Source: Lacibacter sp. H407 (GTDB taxonomy: Bacteria; Bacteroidota; Bacteroidia; Chitinophagales; Chitinophagaceae). Taken from it: a stretch of 64,000 bases of DNA. Every line of letters starts with the position of its first letter. Within the stretch, counting starts at the first letter, position 1. Under the pieces are notes generated by a model. The model saw nothing but the letters and a program-made list of their open reading frames with translations. It did no database searches and was not told the DNA's origin. Below are positions 1 to 8,773 of the stretch, piece after piece. The position numbers were made by a program, and so were the translations under genes. The stretch lies in contig NZ_JBBKTU010000002.1 in the NCBI RefSeq assembly GCF_037892605.1, positions 202,384 to 266,383 of the forward strand, written 5' to 3'.

Positions 1-2
1 AG

Positions 3-740
3 CAATTGTATGTAAGCTATTCTCCGGTAGCAGCATTGAAATTCACCGCAGGTACATGGGCAACGCATGTTGGTTATGAGTTGGTTGATCCTCAACTGAA
101 CCGTAACTACAGCATGAGCTATATGTTCACTAACGGACCTTTCACACATACCGGTGTAAAAGCTGATATCACTGCAGGTAAAAGTGGTTTCATGGTGGGT
201 ATCTCAAATCCTACGGATCTGCGTTTATTACCAGCCGGACAAATTGAAAAGAAATTCTTCATTGCACAGTATAGTCTTGCAGCAACTGATGAAATTAAAT
301 TGTATGCCAACTATGTAGGTGGTAAAAATCCGGATACATCAATTGTAAATCAATTTGACTTTGTAGGTACGTTTGCAGTAAGCAGCAAATTCAACATTGG
401 TGTAAATGCAACAATGAATAATACTAAAGCATGGGATGGTTCTAAGAATGTAGATCCGTTAACATGGTGGGGTTTCGCCACGTACCTTACGGTTGATCCA
501 ACTGAAGCATTTGGTTTAACACTCCGTAGCGAATTATTTGATGATAAAGATGGTGCAAAGGGATTTGGCACATCCATTTTTGCCAATACACTTTCAGCTA
601 ATTTCAGAGTAGGGGGTTTCACTTTTATTCCTGAGTTACGCATCGAAAGTGCAGGTGCATCAATTTACGCTGATAAAAATGGCGTATTCAATGAAAAAAC
701 AGCTGCAAGCTTTTTAGTGGCTGCCGTGTATAAATTCTAA
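3..740 (+). CDS. Outer-membrane beta-barrel protein, C-terminal part (5' end outside window)
   Basis: The frame is open to the left edge, so this is only the last 245 or so codons. The visible part is made of alternating amphipathic strands rich in Gly, Tyr and Phe with short turns, and it ends in a strand closing in Tyr-Lys-Phe, as expected for an outer-membrane barrel whose last residue is aromatic. The pattern (repeated short strands, a KFNIGVNAT-type turn) resembles the Bacteroidota putative porin/BBP2-type barrels, which are thought to be general or solute-specific channels. No substrate can be named. The gene is followed by a strong terminator, so it ends its transcription unit. Confidence 0.7.
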   Translation, partial: QLYVSYSPVAALKFTAGTWATHVGYELVDPQLNRNYSMSYMFTNGPFTHTGVKADITAGKSGFMVGISNPTDLRLLPAGQIEKKFFIAQYSLAATDEIKLYANYVGGKNPDTSIVNQFDFVGTFAVSSKFNIGVNATMNNTKAWDGSKNVDPLTWWGFATYLTVDPTEAFGLTLRSELFDDKDGAKGFGTSIFANTLSANFRVGGFTFIPELRIESAGASIYADKNGVFNEKTAASFLVAAVYKF

Positions 741-812
741 CTTGAACATAGGCCATTCAGTTTCCTTTTTTATATATGGCAGGCCCGCTCTTTCTATAGC
801 AGGCAATCGATT

Positions 813-839
813 AACCTCCTGTATTTACAGGAGGTTTTT
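813..839 (+). terminator. Rho-independent terminator after the barrel gene
   Basis: An 11-bp perfect inverted repeat (arms 813-823 and 826-836, starting AACCTCCTG) is followed directly by a run of T. It lies 73 bp after the stop codon. Confidence 0.9.
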
Positions 840-966
840 CGTTTGATGCCTGTTCAGCCGAAAGCTGACTACTCATCAAACGAAAACATGTACAATTGAT
901 TCTTAGCTGTGAAGTATGAACTTGATCATGCGCACAATGTTGTACAGTCACCTTTCAGGTGAACAG
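840..966. other. Structured intergenic region, possible small RNA
   Basis: Just after the terminator there is a nested hairpin: CGTTTGATG (840-848) pairs with CATCAAACG (874-882), and inside it CAGC (855-858) pairs with GCTG (864-867) around CGAAA, leaving symmetrical six-base internal loops. A second pair, TGTACAA (889-895) with TTGTACA (940-946), follows, then a short hairpin around 950-963. No protein is likely here. Whether it is an RNA or a DNA repeat is unknown. Confidence 0.35.
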
Positions 967-990
967 ATAACGCAAGGAGAATAAAAAACA

Positions 991-2046
991 TTATACTGCT
1001 GGTTCCTGTTGACTTAAACAATGGAAACTTCCCAATCCCCAGATGATTTCTGTAGAATCAATACCCACCACTTCACGTTCCGGAAAACATTGCTGAATGA
1101 TCTGCAACGCTTTGTCATCTTTTTTTGCAGAACGGAATGTTGGAACGATCACGTGCTTGTTAGAAATATAAAAGTTTGCATACGAACAAGGGAGGCGTTG
1201 CTCATCATAAATTAATTCATCGGGCATGGGCAGCTCCACAATATTCAACTGTTTGCCATTGAGCAAACGCATTTGCTGCAGTTGCTTTAAGTTATGCTGA
1301 AGGAGGTCGTAATTCTCATCGGCTTTGTTTTCTTCAATCACCGTAATCACCGTGTCTTCGTTTACAAAACGAACCGTATCATCAATGTGCCCATCCGTAT
1401 CATCACCTACAATTCCTTCATCGATCCAAAGAATTTGTTCAACACCATAATAGTTGATGAGATATTCTTCGATCTGTTGTTGATTCAAATGCGGATTCCG
1501 ATTTTCATTCAACAAACATGCGGTTGAGGTCATTAATGTTCCGTTGCCGTTAAATTCAACAGAACCACCTTCCATCACAATACCCGGGTTGAATACAGGG
1601 ATATTATAATGCTTACCAATCAATGTAGGCACCACATCATCCAGATCAAACGGAGGGTACTTTCCGCCCCATGCATTGTAACCCCAATCAACAATTACTT
1701 TCTTTTGTTCTGCATTTGGATTGATGAGAAATGCAGGTCCATGATCTCTGCACCATGCATCATTGGTTGGATGAAACAAGAATTCAACTTTGCTCAGATC
1801 AACTGCTGCTGTTTGCAAATGACCGAGTGCAAAATTCTTCATGGCTTCATCCGCAACATTAATACGCACCTGCTCACTTAATGCAAGTGTTTTAATGAAC
1901 TGTACGTAATAAGGAAAGATGGTTTGGATTTTTCCAGGCCAGCTTGCCTCTTTATGCGGCCATGAAAGCCATGTTGCTACATGCGGCGCAAATTCAGCAG
2001 GGAAAAAATAGCCGAGTTCTTTTGGGGTTTTATTTTCTGAAATCAT
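991..2046 (-). CDS. aguA: Agmatine deiminase
   Basis: This 351-residue protein belongs to the PAD-type guanidino-modifying family and should convert agmatine to N-carbamoylputrescine and ammonia in the cytoplasm. Visible family features are the N-terminal ATWLSWPHKEASWPG block, the MEGGSVEFNG loop, the GHIDD motif with its catalytic His, and the C-terminal GSFHCLSQQ motif with the catalytic Cys at about residue 343. The length fits the family (roughly 340-370). It lies on the same strand as aguB and 129 bp downstream of it, so both steps of the putrescine route are together. The family also contains peptidyl-arginine deiminases, but those are longer and secreted; there is no signal peptide here. 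Confidence 0.93.
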   Translation of the reverse strand: MISENKTPKELGYFFPAEFAPHVATWLSWPHKEASWPGKIQTIFPYYVQFIKTLALSEQVRINVADEAMKNFALGHLQTAAVDLSKVEFLFHPTNDAWCRDHGPAFLINPNAEQKKVIVDWGYNAWGGKYPPFDLDDVVPTLIGKHYNIPVFNPGIVMEGGSVEFNGNGTLMTSTACLLNENRNPHLNQQQIEEYLINYYGVEQILWIDEGIVGDDTDGHIDDTVRFVNEDTVITVIEENKADENYDLLQHNLKQLQQMRLLNGKQLNIVELPMPDELIYDEQRLPCSYANFYISNKHVIVPTFRSAKKDDKALQIIQQCFPEREVVGIDSTEIIWGLGSFHCLSQQEPAV

Positions 2047-2088
2047 TGGTGATGCTCGATGGAATTGAAAAATGTTGTTGATGTAATT

Positions 2089-2145
2089 GTGTTCTTTGTG
2101 TTTTCATCTTTGCGCTCTTTGTGAAACTTTTAGCACAAAGAACAC
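2089..2145. repeat. Inverted repeat between aguB and aguA
   Basis: GTGTTCTTTGTG (2089-2100) is repeated as a perfect 12-bp inverted copy at 2134-2145. The sequence between and around the arms is low in complexity (repeated CTTTG/CAAAG words). It may form a hairpin in the aguB-aguA transcript or be an old dispersed repeat. There is no T tract that would make it a clear terminator. Confidence 0.5.
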
Positions 2146-2175
2146 GAAGTAATACACAGAGATCACAAGTAGCTA

Positions 2176-3051
2176 TTAATCCTCGTCAATGTAGCGCTTG
2201 GTAATCGGCTGATAAGAATCAATTCTTCTATCACGCAAAAACGGCCAGTGCGTCCGGTACTGATCTGTTTTTTTGAGATCCAACTCTTGCACATGTACTT
2301 CTTCTTCGGTATGTGTTGCTTTGTACAACAACGTACCAAAGGGATTACTCACAAATGAACCACCCCAGAATTGCATCGCACCATTTTGCTCCAGCCCAAC
2401 ACGGTTTACACTCACCACATGAATGCCGTTTGCAACAGCATGACTGCGTTGCATCGTTTGCCATGCATTGTATTGCTCGGTGTTCGTTGCTTCATCTTGC
2501 GATGTTGCCCAACCAATTGCTGTTGGATAGAATAAAATTTCAGCACCCATCAATGCTGTGATTCGTGCTGCTTCCGGATACCATTGATCCCAACAGATGA
2601 GGATACCAATATTGGCGAATTTTGTTTTGAATATTTTATAACCAAGATCACCGGGAGTGAAATAGAATTTCTCGTAGTATGCCGGATCATCAGGGATATG
2701 CATTTTGCGATACTTTCCAAGATAAGTACCATCAGCATCCAGCACAGCCGTTGTGTTATGATACAAACCCTGTGTGCGTTTTTCGAAGAGCGAAGCAATG
2801 ATCACTACGCCAAGCTCTTTGGCAACAACACTCAACGCTTCTGTCGATGGGCCGGGAATGGCTTCAGCCAGCAGGAAATTATCATAGTTCTCTTCATCGC
2901 AGAAATACAGCGATGTAAACAACTCCTGCAAACAAACGATCTGTGCGCCTTTGGCTGCCGCTTCTCTCGTTTTGGCAATTGCCTTTTGGAGGTTCTCTTC
3001 TTTATTGGCCGTGCAGCTCATTTGCACCAATCCTACTTGTACTTTACTCAT
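2176..3051 (-). CDS. aguB: N-carbamoylputrescine amidohydrolase
   Basis: A 291-residue nitrilase-superfamily amidase that should hydrolyse N-carbamoylputrescine to putrescine, CO2 and ammonia, the step after agmatine deiminase. The catalytic triad is visible: Glu43 (QELF), Lys116 (KYRKMHIPD) and Cys153 (LICWDQWYPE). The MHIPDDP segment and the conserved YEKFYFTPGD are typical of the AguB branch, and the neighbour aguA supports the assignment. The start codon is placed by the VGLVQMSC strand that begins nitrilases. A decayed copy of this gene's first 20 or so codons and leader lies at 4222-4324. Confidence 0.95.
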   Translation of the reverse strand: MSKVQVGLVQMSCTANKEENLQKAIAKTREAAAKGAQIVCLQELFTSLYFCDEENYDNFLLAEAIPGPSTEALSVVAKELGVVIIASLFEKRTQGLYHNTTAVLDADGTYLGKYRKMHIPDDPAYYEKFYFTPGDLGYKIFKTKFANIGILICWDQWYPEAARITALMGAEILFYPTAIGWATSQDEATNTEQYNAWQTMQRSHAVANGIHVVSVNRVGLEQNGAMQFWGGSFVSNPFGTLLYKATHTEEEVHVQELDLKKTDQYRTHWPFLRDRRIDSYQPITKRYIDED

Positions 3052-3153
3052 AATGCTTTTTTAAGACGGGCAAAAATACAGAATTAGTTGGGTGCAGATG
3101 CAGTGAATCAGGAATTAGCAGTTGGAGTTGCTGACTGCCTTTTTTACCACTTA

Positions 3154-3591
3154 TTACACTGCTTCTGTTACGTTCTTATTCTGTTTAACAAAATACGTAA
3201 GCAGAATAGCAGCAACCCCCAACGTCATAAAAATGTTTCTGTACAAATGATAGCTTAACCATTCATCTCTTATACCTGCCCAGTTAGTTGGTATAGTAGT
3301 TGGCGTCCAGGTAAGAAACAGGTCGTTTATAGGCCCGTTGTATTGCAATGCAATAAACGTATCGCACAAAAGGAAAATTAATGCAGCTATAATAAGCCAT
3401 GCTTTTTTCCGGCTCTTTTCAATAAAAAATAGTGCGGCAAGCAGTATGTGTAACGAAGATATAATTGCAAATACCACCGGTCCGGCTTTTCGTATAGCTA
3501 TATCCAAAGGGCGGTGCATTTCAATAAAAGTTGCCCCTGAAATGTCATACGAAAAGGGAAAAAAAGAAAGCGTCGTACAAGCGTGTAGCAC
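3154..3591 (-). CDS. DUF1772-like membrane protein, C-terminal half of a probably frameshifted gene
   Basis: The 145-residue frame starts at a GTG and has four hydrophobic segments. The pattern of a Pro-Asn pair, a Trp, and then NWAGIRDEWLSYHLYRN followed by a last membrane helix is like the DUF1772 (anthrone oxygenase-like) family. The preceding gene, 3545-4141, ends in another frame 47 bp into this one, at a run of seven T (minus strand). Removing one T would join GMGATRLYDAFF to PFSYDISGATF and give a single protein of about 330 residues with two related four-helix halves. So this is probably not an independent gene. Its function is unknown. Confidence 0.55.
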   Translation of the reverse strand: MLHACTTLSFFPFSYDISGATFIEMHRPLDIAIRKAGPVVFAIISSLHILLAALFFIEKSRKKAWLIIAALIFLLCDTFIALQYNGPINDLFLTWTPTTIPTNWAGIRDEWLSYHLYRNIFMTLGVAAILLTYFVKQNKNVTEAV

Positions 3592-4141
3592 CCATACCTA
3601 ATACAAACGTCAGAAAAAATAAGAGCGCATTTTTTGAGAAATTAAGAAAGCGTGGAAGCTGTTTTACGCCTTCCTGTTTTCTTGCGGGCACAAAATAAGT
3701 TATCACAAAACAAAGCCAACCTGCTATGCCCAGTAAACCGGAAAGCCCGATATTGTTCAACCATTCATCTTTTAAACTGATCCAATCTGAAGGAGTATTG
3801 CCTGCTGTCCAACCTTTCATTTGCGAAGCAATAGGGTTTGCATATTGTATAATAAGAAATACTCCGATAAGATTTGCCAGCAATGCAGCAACAGTAAGTA
3901 TGCCTTTCAGCTTTTTTCTGTCCTTAAAAAATAGTGTTGCCTGAACGATGAGAAAAAGTATTGGGATGAGATCTAATACAATAAGCCCGGTTACAGGTAC
4001 ATACTTCTCCGTACTGTTGAACCAGTCTAAAAATGTTGTTACATTAACGGTGCCTTTTAAGGAATCAGTTGCACCATAGCCAGTGGAAACCGACGCGGCT
4101 GTAAAGAACGTAGTTATGAACAGGAACGTTTTCTTGAACAT
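3545..4141 (-). CDS. DUF1772-like membrane protein, N-terminal half of a probably frameshifted gene
   Basis: A 198-residue frame with a signal-like first helix and several membrane segments. Its middle part (IIQYANP...TPSDWISLKDEWLNN) is related to the matching part of 3154-3591 (ALQYNGP...IPTNWAGIRDEWLSY), so the two frames look like tandem halves of one duplicated DUF1772-like protein. The frame stops just after a T7 run (positions 3560-3566 on the plus strand as A7). The cause may be a real mutation, a sequencing error in the homopolymer, or slippage during expression; the sequence alone cannot tell. Confidence 0.55.
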   Translation of the reverse strand: MFKKTFLFITTFFTAASVSTGYGATDSLKGTVNVTTFLDWFNSTEKYVPVTGLIVLDLIPILFLIVQATLFFKDRKKLKGILTVAALLANLIGVFLIIQYANPIASQMKGWTAGNTPSDWISLKDEWLNNIGLSGLLGIAGWLCFVITYFVPARKQEGVKQLPRFLNFSKNALLFFLTFVLGMGATRLYDAFFFSLFV

Positions 4142-4221
4142 AGTGGTTTGTTTTGTATTGGTGAATGTTACTTACGTTAATTCTTGCCACAAACAGTTCC
4201 CTTATCGCTAACGAGCCGGAA

Positions 4222-4324
4222 AGGTTCTCTTCATTATTGGTTGCGCAGCTCCATTGCGCCATTCCTACCTGTACTTTACTTATAGTGCTTTTCTAAGACG
4301 AGTAAAAATACAGTAATAGTTGGG
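4222..4324 (-). pseudogene. Decayed copy of the aguB 5' end and leader
   Basis: About 103 bp match 2990-3092 at roughly 84 percent identity by eye with no gaps. The copied part holds the aguB leader and its first 20 or so codons. In the copy the start ATG has become ATA (minus strand, at the position matching 3049-3051) and there is no downstream frame. The broken DUF1772-like gene lies between the copy and intact aguB, so the duplication may date from the event that placed that gene here. No function is expected. Confidence 0.75.
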
Positions 4325-4398
4325 AGGGGGTGAGGTTAATTAGGAATAAGGAATTGGTGGGTAAACTGGTGAATGGCGGTTAAAAGTTCTTCTTCAAT

Positions 4399-5130
4399 TT
4401 ATTTTCCGTTTTTCATAATACGCTGCGCCAGCTTCGGGCTTATTCTGTTGATGAGTTTCAGCAATTTCACTTTGCCAATATTTATTTCGTATTGATTTTT
4501 TGAAAAAGCCTTGATAAATTCTTCGGCAACTTGCTCAGCTGAAATTTTTCCTTTTCCTCTTCCTTTTGTCATTTCCGTATCAACCAGCGGTGGGATCATT
4601 TCAAATACTTTGGTCGTTTGTAATTGATAGCGCAACGATTGAGAGAAGATATGAATGCCTGCTTTTGTACCACAATAAACAGGTGCCTGCATTTTTGGAA
4701 CAAGACCAATACCGGATGATACATTTACGATCGCTGCATTTTCATTCATTTGCAATACCGGAAGTAAAAAAGCGATCAGCTTTAATGGAGCAATGAAATT
4801 AACGTTGATCTCATGGTCTATTTTGTTGATCAGGTATTCTTCTTCTGTAAACTGATAGTTGTACTGAATACCTGCATTATTGATCAGGATATTTAAATCA
4901 GGATGAACGTTCTCAATTTGCAGTGTAAGTTTTTCCAACTCACTCATTTTTGAAAGGTCACATACAACAGGTATAATACGGCTGTCAATTTTTGCAAGTT
5001 CCTGAAGACTTTCCTTATTTCGTCCTGCAGCAATGATCGTATTGCCAAGTGAAAGAAATTTTAGAGTGAGCGCTTTTCCAATACCGGCTGTTGCGCCGGT
5101 TATCAAAATTTTGTTGCCTGAGACTTTCAT
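4399..5130 (-). CDS. SDR-family oxidoreductase (DltE-like)
   Basis: A 243-residue classical short-chain dehydrogenase. The NAD(P)-binding motif TGATAGIGKA is at about residues 11-20, NNAG follows near 85, and the active-site Ser and Y-C-G-T-K (YxxxK) are in the VSSGIGL...PVYCGTKAG stretch. The substrate cannot be read from the sequence; close relatives are annotated DltE-like. A longer frame reaches 5187, but the family start (MKVSGNKILITG) fits the ATG at 5128-5130. It lies 76 bp downstream of a Crp/Fnr-type regulator on the same strand, so both may be one operon. Confidence 0.85.
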   Translation of the reverse strand: MKVSGNKILITGATAGIGKALTLKFLSLGNTIIAAGRNKESLQELAKIDSRIIPVVCDLSKMSELEKLTLQIENVHPDLNILINNAGIQYNYQFTEEEYLINKIDHEINVNFIAPLKLIAFLLPVLQMNENAAIVNVSSGIGLVPKMQAPVYCGTKAGIHIFSQSLRYQLQTTKVFEMIPPLVDTEMTKGRGKGKISAEQVAEEFIKAFSKNQYEINIGKVKLLKLINRISPKLAQRIMKNGK

Positions 5131-5206
5131 GTATATGTTTTTGATGCAGGCAAATTTCAATACTGCATCCAACCTGAACATGTACATATGTAAAGAAATA
5201 CTGTGC

Positions 5207-5776
5207 TTACCCTTTCTTAGCCCGTATACGGCTGAGCTGTGTAGGCGTAATGCCTAAATACGAAGCAATATGATACTGTGGAATAAGGTTGTCAAGTCCG
5301 GGATATTCTTCTCTGAATAGTTTGTATCGTTCATCGGCTTGTAAAAGAACAATTTCAATTTCCCTTTTTTCCTTTTCGATGTAAAATTGCTCGGCAAGAA
5401 GCCTTGCTAATGTTTCAATGGCTCTGTGTGTTGCAAACAGCTTTGTGATTTGTGAATAATCTGCAATCAAAAGTGTACAATCAGTAAGTGCCTGGATATT
5501 GATCCTATTGGGTTGTTGTGTTACAAGTGAAGCATATGCGCCGAGAAATTCGTTACCGGTAAAAAAAGTTTTGTTGTATTCGATGCCTTCGTGGTTTTTG
5601 TAAAAAGCACGGACAATACCAGTTAGCAGAAATCCAATCCTGGTTTCTGTTTTGTTTTCAACTGCAAAGTATTCTCCTTTTGCAATGGACAATTCCGAGA
5701 AGAGATCACTGAATGCAACCCACGCTTCATTGTCGAGCTTTGCGATTTGATCGATATAGTTTTTTAATTCTTTCAA
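5207..5776 (-). CDS. Crp/Fnr-family transcriptional regulator
   Basis: A 189-residue protein with an N-terminal cyclic-nucleotide-binding-like beta-roll (GEYFAVENKTETRIGFLLTGIVRAFY) and a short C-terminal helix-turn-helix (YHIASYLGITPTQLSRIRAKKG). This compact form without a long wing is common in Bacteroidota. The roll lacks a clear cAMP-binding Arg-Ser pair, so the ligand is unknown. It probably regulates itself and the SDR gene directly downstream. Confidence 0.85.
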   Translation of the reverse strand: MKELKNYIDQIAKLDNEAWVAFSDLFSELSIAKGEYFAVENKTETRIGFLLTGIVRAFYKNHEGIEYNKTFFTGNEFLGAYASLVTQQPNRINIQALTDCTLLIADYSQITKLFATHRAIETLARLLAEQFYIEKEKREIEIVLLQADERYKLFREEYPGLDNLIPQYHIASYLGITPTQLSRIRAKKG

Positions 5777-5903
5777 ATTTTTTTGAATTGAATTATACTG
5801 GGATAATAATGTTAAAGTTATTGACCCTGCACCAAAATTTCAATCTGTCAGAAATTTAAAGAGTGCTGATCTGCATTGTCAATAAAGAATAGAATTGATA
5901 TTT

Positions 5904-7136
5904 CTACTTCAAAATATTCGCAAATACAGTGATGACAAGTGCATTGATATAATCAATAAAAAAAGCGCCCACCAACGGAACAACCAGGAAAGCTTTCGGA
6001 GCGATACCATGTTTATCTACGATCGTTTTCATTACAGCCATTGCATTGGCAACAGTTCCCAACATAAACCCAATGAAGCCGCTTGACATCACAGCCGATT
6101 CATAATTCTTTCCCATTAACACAAAGCAGATGCTGAGTGCAAATAAAATCACAACGATCATCTGTGCGATGAGTATTCCGGAAAGAGGCAAAGCCAGATG
6201 AAACAATTCCCATAATCGCAGGTCCATCAACGCAACGGTGAGAAAAATATTCAATGCAATGCCGCCTGCAAAATCAATGGTCTTCTGATCCATCACCGTC
6301 CATTCTTTTTTGTCGTTGATGTTTCGGAAAACAGCACCCACGATCATCGCACCAATATATGCCGGAAGTGTAATGCCTGTTTTTGCAATCAAATAACTTA
6401 CTGCACTTCCCAAGCCCATGATGATGCCGATATTCACAAGACTGATGGTGAAGCCGGAATTCTCGTGTGTAATATCAACACCTAACAGTTCATCCTTTTC
6501 CGTAGGTAAGGTTTCCCTTTTCGAATGATTCTTCTTTGCATCTTTGTCTAAGTTGAATTTATTGATGAGGAATGTTGCTGCAGGGCCACCCAGCAATCCG
6601 CCGAACACAATACCGAATGTAGCAGACGTAATAGCAATTGTTTCAGCACCTCTTAATCCCATTTCTTCAAACAAAGGCGCAAATGCTAAACCGGTGGCAG
6701 GCCCACCAACCAGCGTTACAGAACCCGCCATTACACCAAAGAGTTTGGGCACACCAAATAAAGTCGCAACGGTTATGCCCACCAGATTCTGAATCACGCA
6801 AAATGCAGATGCAATCAACAGAAACAGCATCACCTGTTTCCCGCCTTTTTTCAACAAACCAAAACTTGCGTTGGTTCCAATGGAAGTAAAGAACAACATC
6901 ATGCACAACGATTGCATGGAGGTATTTACCTGAATATTCAGAAACCGGTTATGTGCAATGAGATTGAAGGCTGCAAAAACCAATCCGCCTAAAACGGCGG
7001 ATGGAATGTTGAGCTGTTCAAAAACATTTATCTTCTTTTTGAGCAGCATGCCTGTTAAGAAAATAAGACCGGCGATGGCCAATGTCTGAATGAGATCGAG
7101 ATGGAATTCAGGAATCTGCGTTTCTGTTGCAGGCAT
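5904..7136 (-). CDS. gltS: Sodium/glutamate symporter family transporter
   Basis: A 410-residue inner-membrane protein with two inverted repeats of hydrophobic helices and the typical GltS signature segments: LNIPSAVLGGL near the start, SVTLVGGPATGLAFAP in the first half and the matching MSSGFIGFMLGTVANAMAVMK in the second. The family imports glutamate with sodium. The length agrees with the family (about 400). A hydrophilic insert of about 30 residues (KDAKKNHSKRETLPTEKDE) lies in the central cytoplasmic loop. The gene stands alone; the symbol is by family and the substrate is inferred. Confidence 0.85.
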   Translation of the reverse strand: MPATETQIPEFHLDLIQTLAIAGLIFLTGMLLKKKINVFEQLNIPSAVLGGLVFAAFNLIAHNRFLNIQVNTSMQSLCMMLFFTSIGTNASFGLLKKGGKQVMLFLLIASAFCVIQNLVGITVATLFGVPKLFGVMAGSVTLVGGPATGLAFAPLFEEMGLRGAETIAITSATFGIVFGGLLGGPAATFLINKFNLDKDAKKNHSKRETLPTEKDELLGVDITHENSGFTISLVNIGIIMGLGSAVSYLIAKTGITLPAYIGAMIVGAVFRNINDKKEWTVMDQKTIDFAGGIALNIFLTVALMDLRLWELFHLALPLSGILIAQMIVVILFALSICFVLMGKNYESAVMSSGFIGFMLGTVANAMAVMKTIVDKHGIAPKAFLVVPLVGAFFIDYINALVITVFANILK

Positions 7137-7238
7137 ACGATTTTACATTGTGTACAAAACAAGTTACTGCAACAAAACAACAAAGGATGATCCTTTTTTG
7201 ATACACTTATTTTTCGTTGAATAACTTATTAAAAAAGT

Positions 7239-7451
7239 TCATTTCTCCTCATCAACATATTCCAAAATATCAGCAGGTTGACAATCGAGCGCTTTACAAA
7301 TTGCTTCCAGCGTGCTGAAGCGGATCGCTTTCGCTTTCCCCGTTTTTAAGATAGACAGATTCGATAATGTTAAACCAACCCTCTCCGAAAGTTCATTCAG
7401 CGACATTTTCCGCTTGGCCATCATCACATCCAGGTTTACAATAATTGCCAT
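7239..7451 (-). CDS. Small XRE-family (Cro/C1, YozG-like) transcriptional regulator
   Basis: A 70-residue protein that is essentially one helix-turn-helix: MMAKRKMSLNELSERVGLTLSNLSILKTGKAKAIRFSTLEAICKALDCQPADILEY. This size and sequence are typical of the YozG-like regulators that pair with a DUF2975 membrane protein. The DUF2975 gene is directly upstream, with 3 bp between them, so they form an operon. The target is unknown, probably its own promoter. Confidence 0.9.
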   Translation of the reverse strand: MAIIVNLDVMMAKRKMSLNELSERVGLTLSNLSILKTGKAKAIRFSTLEAICKALDCQPADILEYVDEEK

Positions 7452-7454
7452 ACG

Positions 7455-7991
7455 TTACACAGTTAGATCGTTTTCGTTTTGCATTTCAACTCCTTTTGAA
7501 AAGATGGTGGCAATTACATAGATCACCGCTGCCATTAAAATGTATGCCTGGCTGTCGCCCCAGAATTGATTCAGTTGATCAATTTCAAATCCATAATGTT
7601 GTAAATTTTTGGCTGATTGCCTGGCAATATAACTTAAGAGACCGATCGAGAGTGTGTAGTAACTGATCAGTGCGATCTGTTTCGACACATATTCGCTGAA
7701 TGGTTTTGCCAGGTTCAGTTTGCCCATGAGCCTGATGACAACATAAAACATATGTGCCTTCAAAATGGCAATAAAGAGAATAAAACTGTACATGCCGAAG
7801 AATACCCATTTACTCTTCCCGTACATTTCACTAAGGTCGAGTTTCTGATATAAGTTTGGAACAAATTCGGGTTTGTAAATGCTGAAAATAAAATTGACGA
7901 TGAGTCCGCCGGCTTCAATAGATAAACCAACAAAGATGAGCCATGCAACAATGTACAGACCTTTCAATAAGTAGTCGTTTCTTTTTGACAT
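7455..7991 (-). CDS. DUF2975 membrane protein
   Basis: A 178-residue protein with four predicted membrane helices, starting MSKRNDYLLKGLYIVAWLIFVGLSIEAG. The order of helices and the pairing with a YozG-like XRE regulator (7239-7451) match the DUF2975/YoaS type. Such pairs are common but their role is not established; sensing of membrane stress is one idea. The frame can be read back to 8045, but the ATG at 7989-7991 gives the usual family start. Confidence 0.85.
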   Translation of the reverse strand: MSKRNDYLLKGLYIVAWLIFVGLSIEAGGLIVNFIFSIYKPEFVPNLYQKLDLSEMYGKSKWVFFGMYSFILFIAILKAHMFYVVIRLMGKLNLAKPFSEYVSKQIALISYYTLSIGLLSYIARQSAKNLQHYGFEIDQLNQFWGDSQAYILMAAVIYVIATIFSKGVEMQNENDLTV

Positions 7992-8212
7992 GATTTGTAG
8001 TTTAGAATGATGTCGCAAAAATAATAAATATTTATTGATAAACAATAAAAATAGAATATTTATCGAAAAATATCTGGATGAGCTGTTTTGAAGGAAAGTG
8101 AACAGATGTTGACGATAGCAGGGTAGCAGGAGTTATTGTATGCCGGTAAAATGTTTTGCAATATTCAAGCTCTTACTCGTGATGTCGACGGCAAACTTCA
8201 TCAGGTTACACA

Positions 8213-8240
8213 ATAAAAAAAGCTGCCCGTGAGCAGCTTT
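8213..8240 (-). terminator. Terminator of the small secreted protein gene
   Basis: AAAGCTGC (8219-8226) pairs with GCAGCTTT (8233-8240). On the minus strand it is followed by a run of six T. It lies 24 bp past the stop of 8264-8650. Confidence 0.85.
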
Positions 8241-8263
8241 CAGAAAGTCATGTATCAGTAGTC

Positions 8264-8650
8264 TCAATCTTTCTTTTGCCTGTTCTTTCCCATGTCTTCG
8301 TAATAGGTGTACACAGCTTTTATTTGCTCTGGAGTAAGCGGAATTTCACTGTACTTTTTTTCCTTTGCTGCTTTAAATTCTGCAATTTTTTTCGAACGAT
8401 CAGCTTCACTGAGATCCCTTACGTCAGTCATCATTGTCATGCGCAATTCCAGGTTGATTTCTACAACTTTATTTGCCTGCGCCTCGGTTAATCCTGCTTT
8501 ACTTACCAATCCCGGTACTTGTTTTTCTTTCATCTGCTGCAGCATAACTGCCGGATCGGGATTGCCTTGGGCTTGCGGGCCACTCTGTGCATGTATGGTA
8601 GCAGAAATCAGTGCAGCAAAGATCAACGTCAGAAATAAAAACTTTTTCAT
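8264..8650 (-). CDS. Small periplasmic protein, Spy/CpxP-like in appearance
   Basis: A 128-residue protein with a clear signal peptide (about 21 residues, ending in HAQ) and a mature part that is almost all helix and highly charged. It has the rhythm of small periplasmic chaperone-like proteins: LTEAQANKVVEINLELRMTM, then LSEADRSKKIAEFKAAKEKKYSEI, then LTPEQ near the end. The LTxxQ-type spacing recalls Spy/CpxP proteins, but that is a weak resemblance and I do not name a family. It has its own terminator and appears monocistronic. Confidence 0.6.
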   Translation of the reverse strand: MKKFLFLTLIFAALISATIHAQSGPQAQGNPDPAVMLQQMKEKQVPGLVSKAGLTEAQANKVVEINLELRMTMMTDVRDLSEADRSKKIAEFKAAKEKKYSEIPLTPEQIKAVYTYYEDMGKNRQKKD

Positions 8651-8773
8651 AAACTGTAATTTTATTGTGAATCTTAAAGATATTTCATTCGAAAGGTTCT
8701 TTCAATTAGAACTCGATAAGTGGCATACAAACGTTGAATGCCATGTCAGAATTTTACAGGATGCAATACTGCG

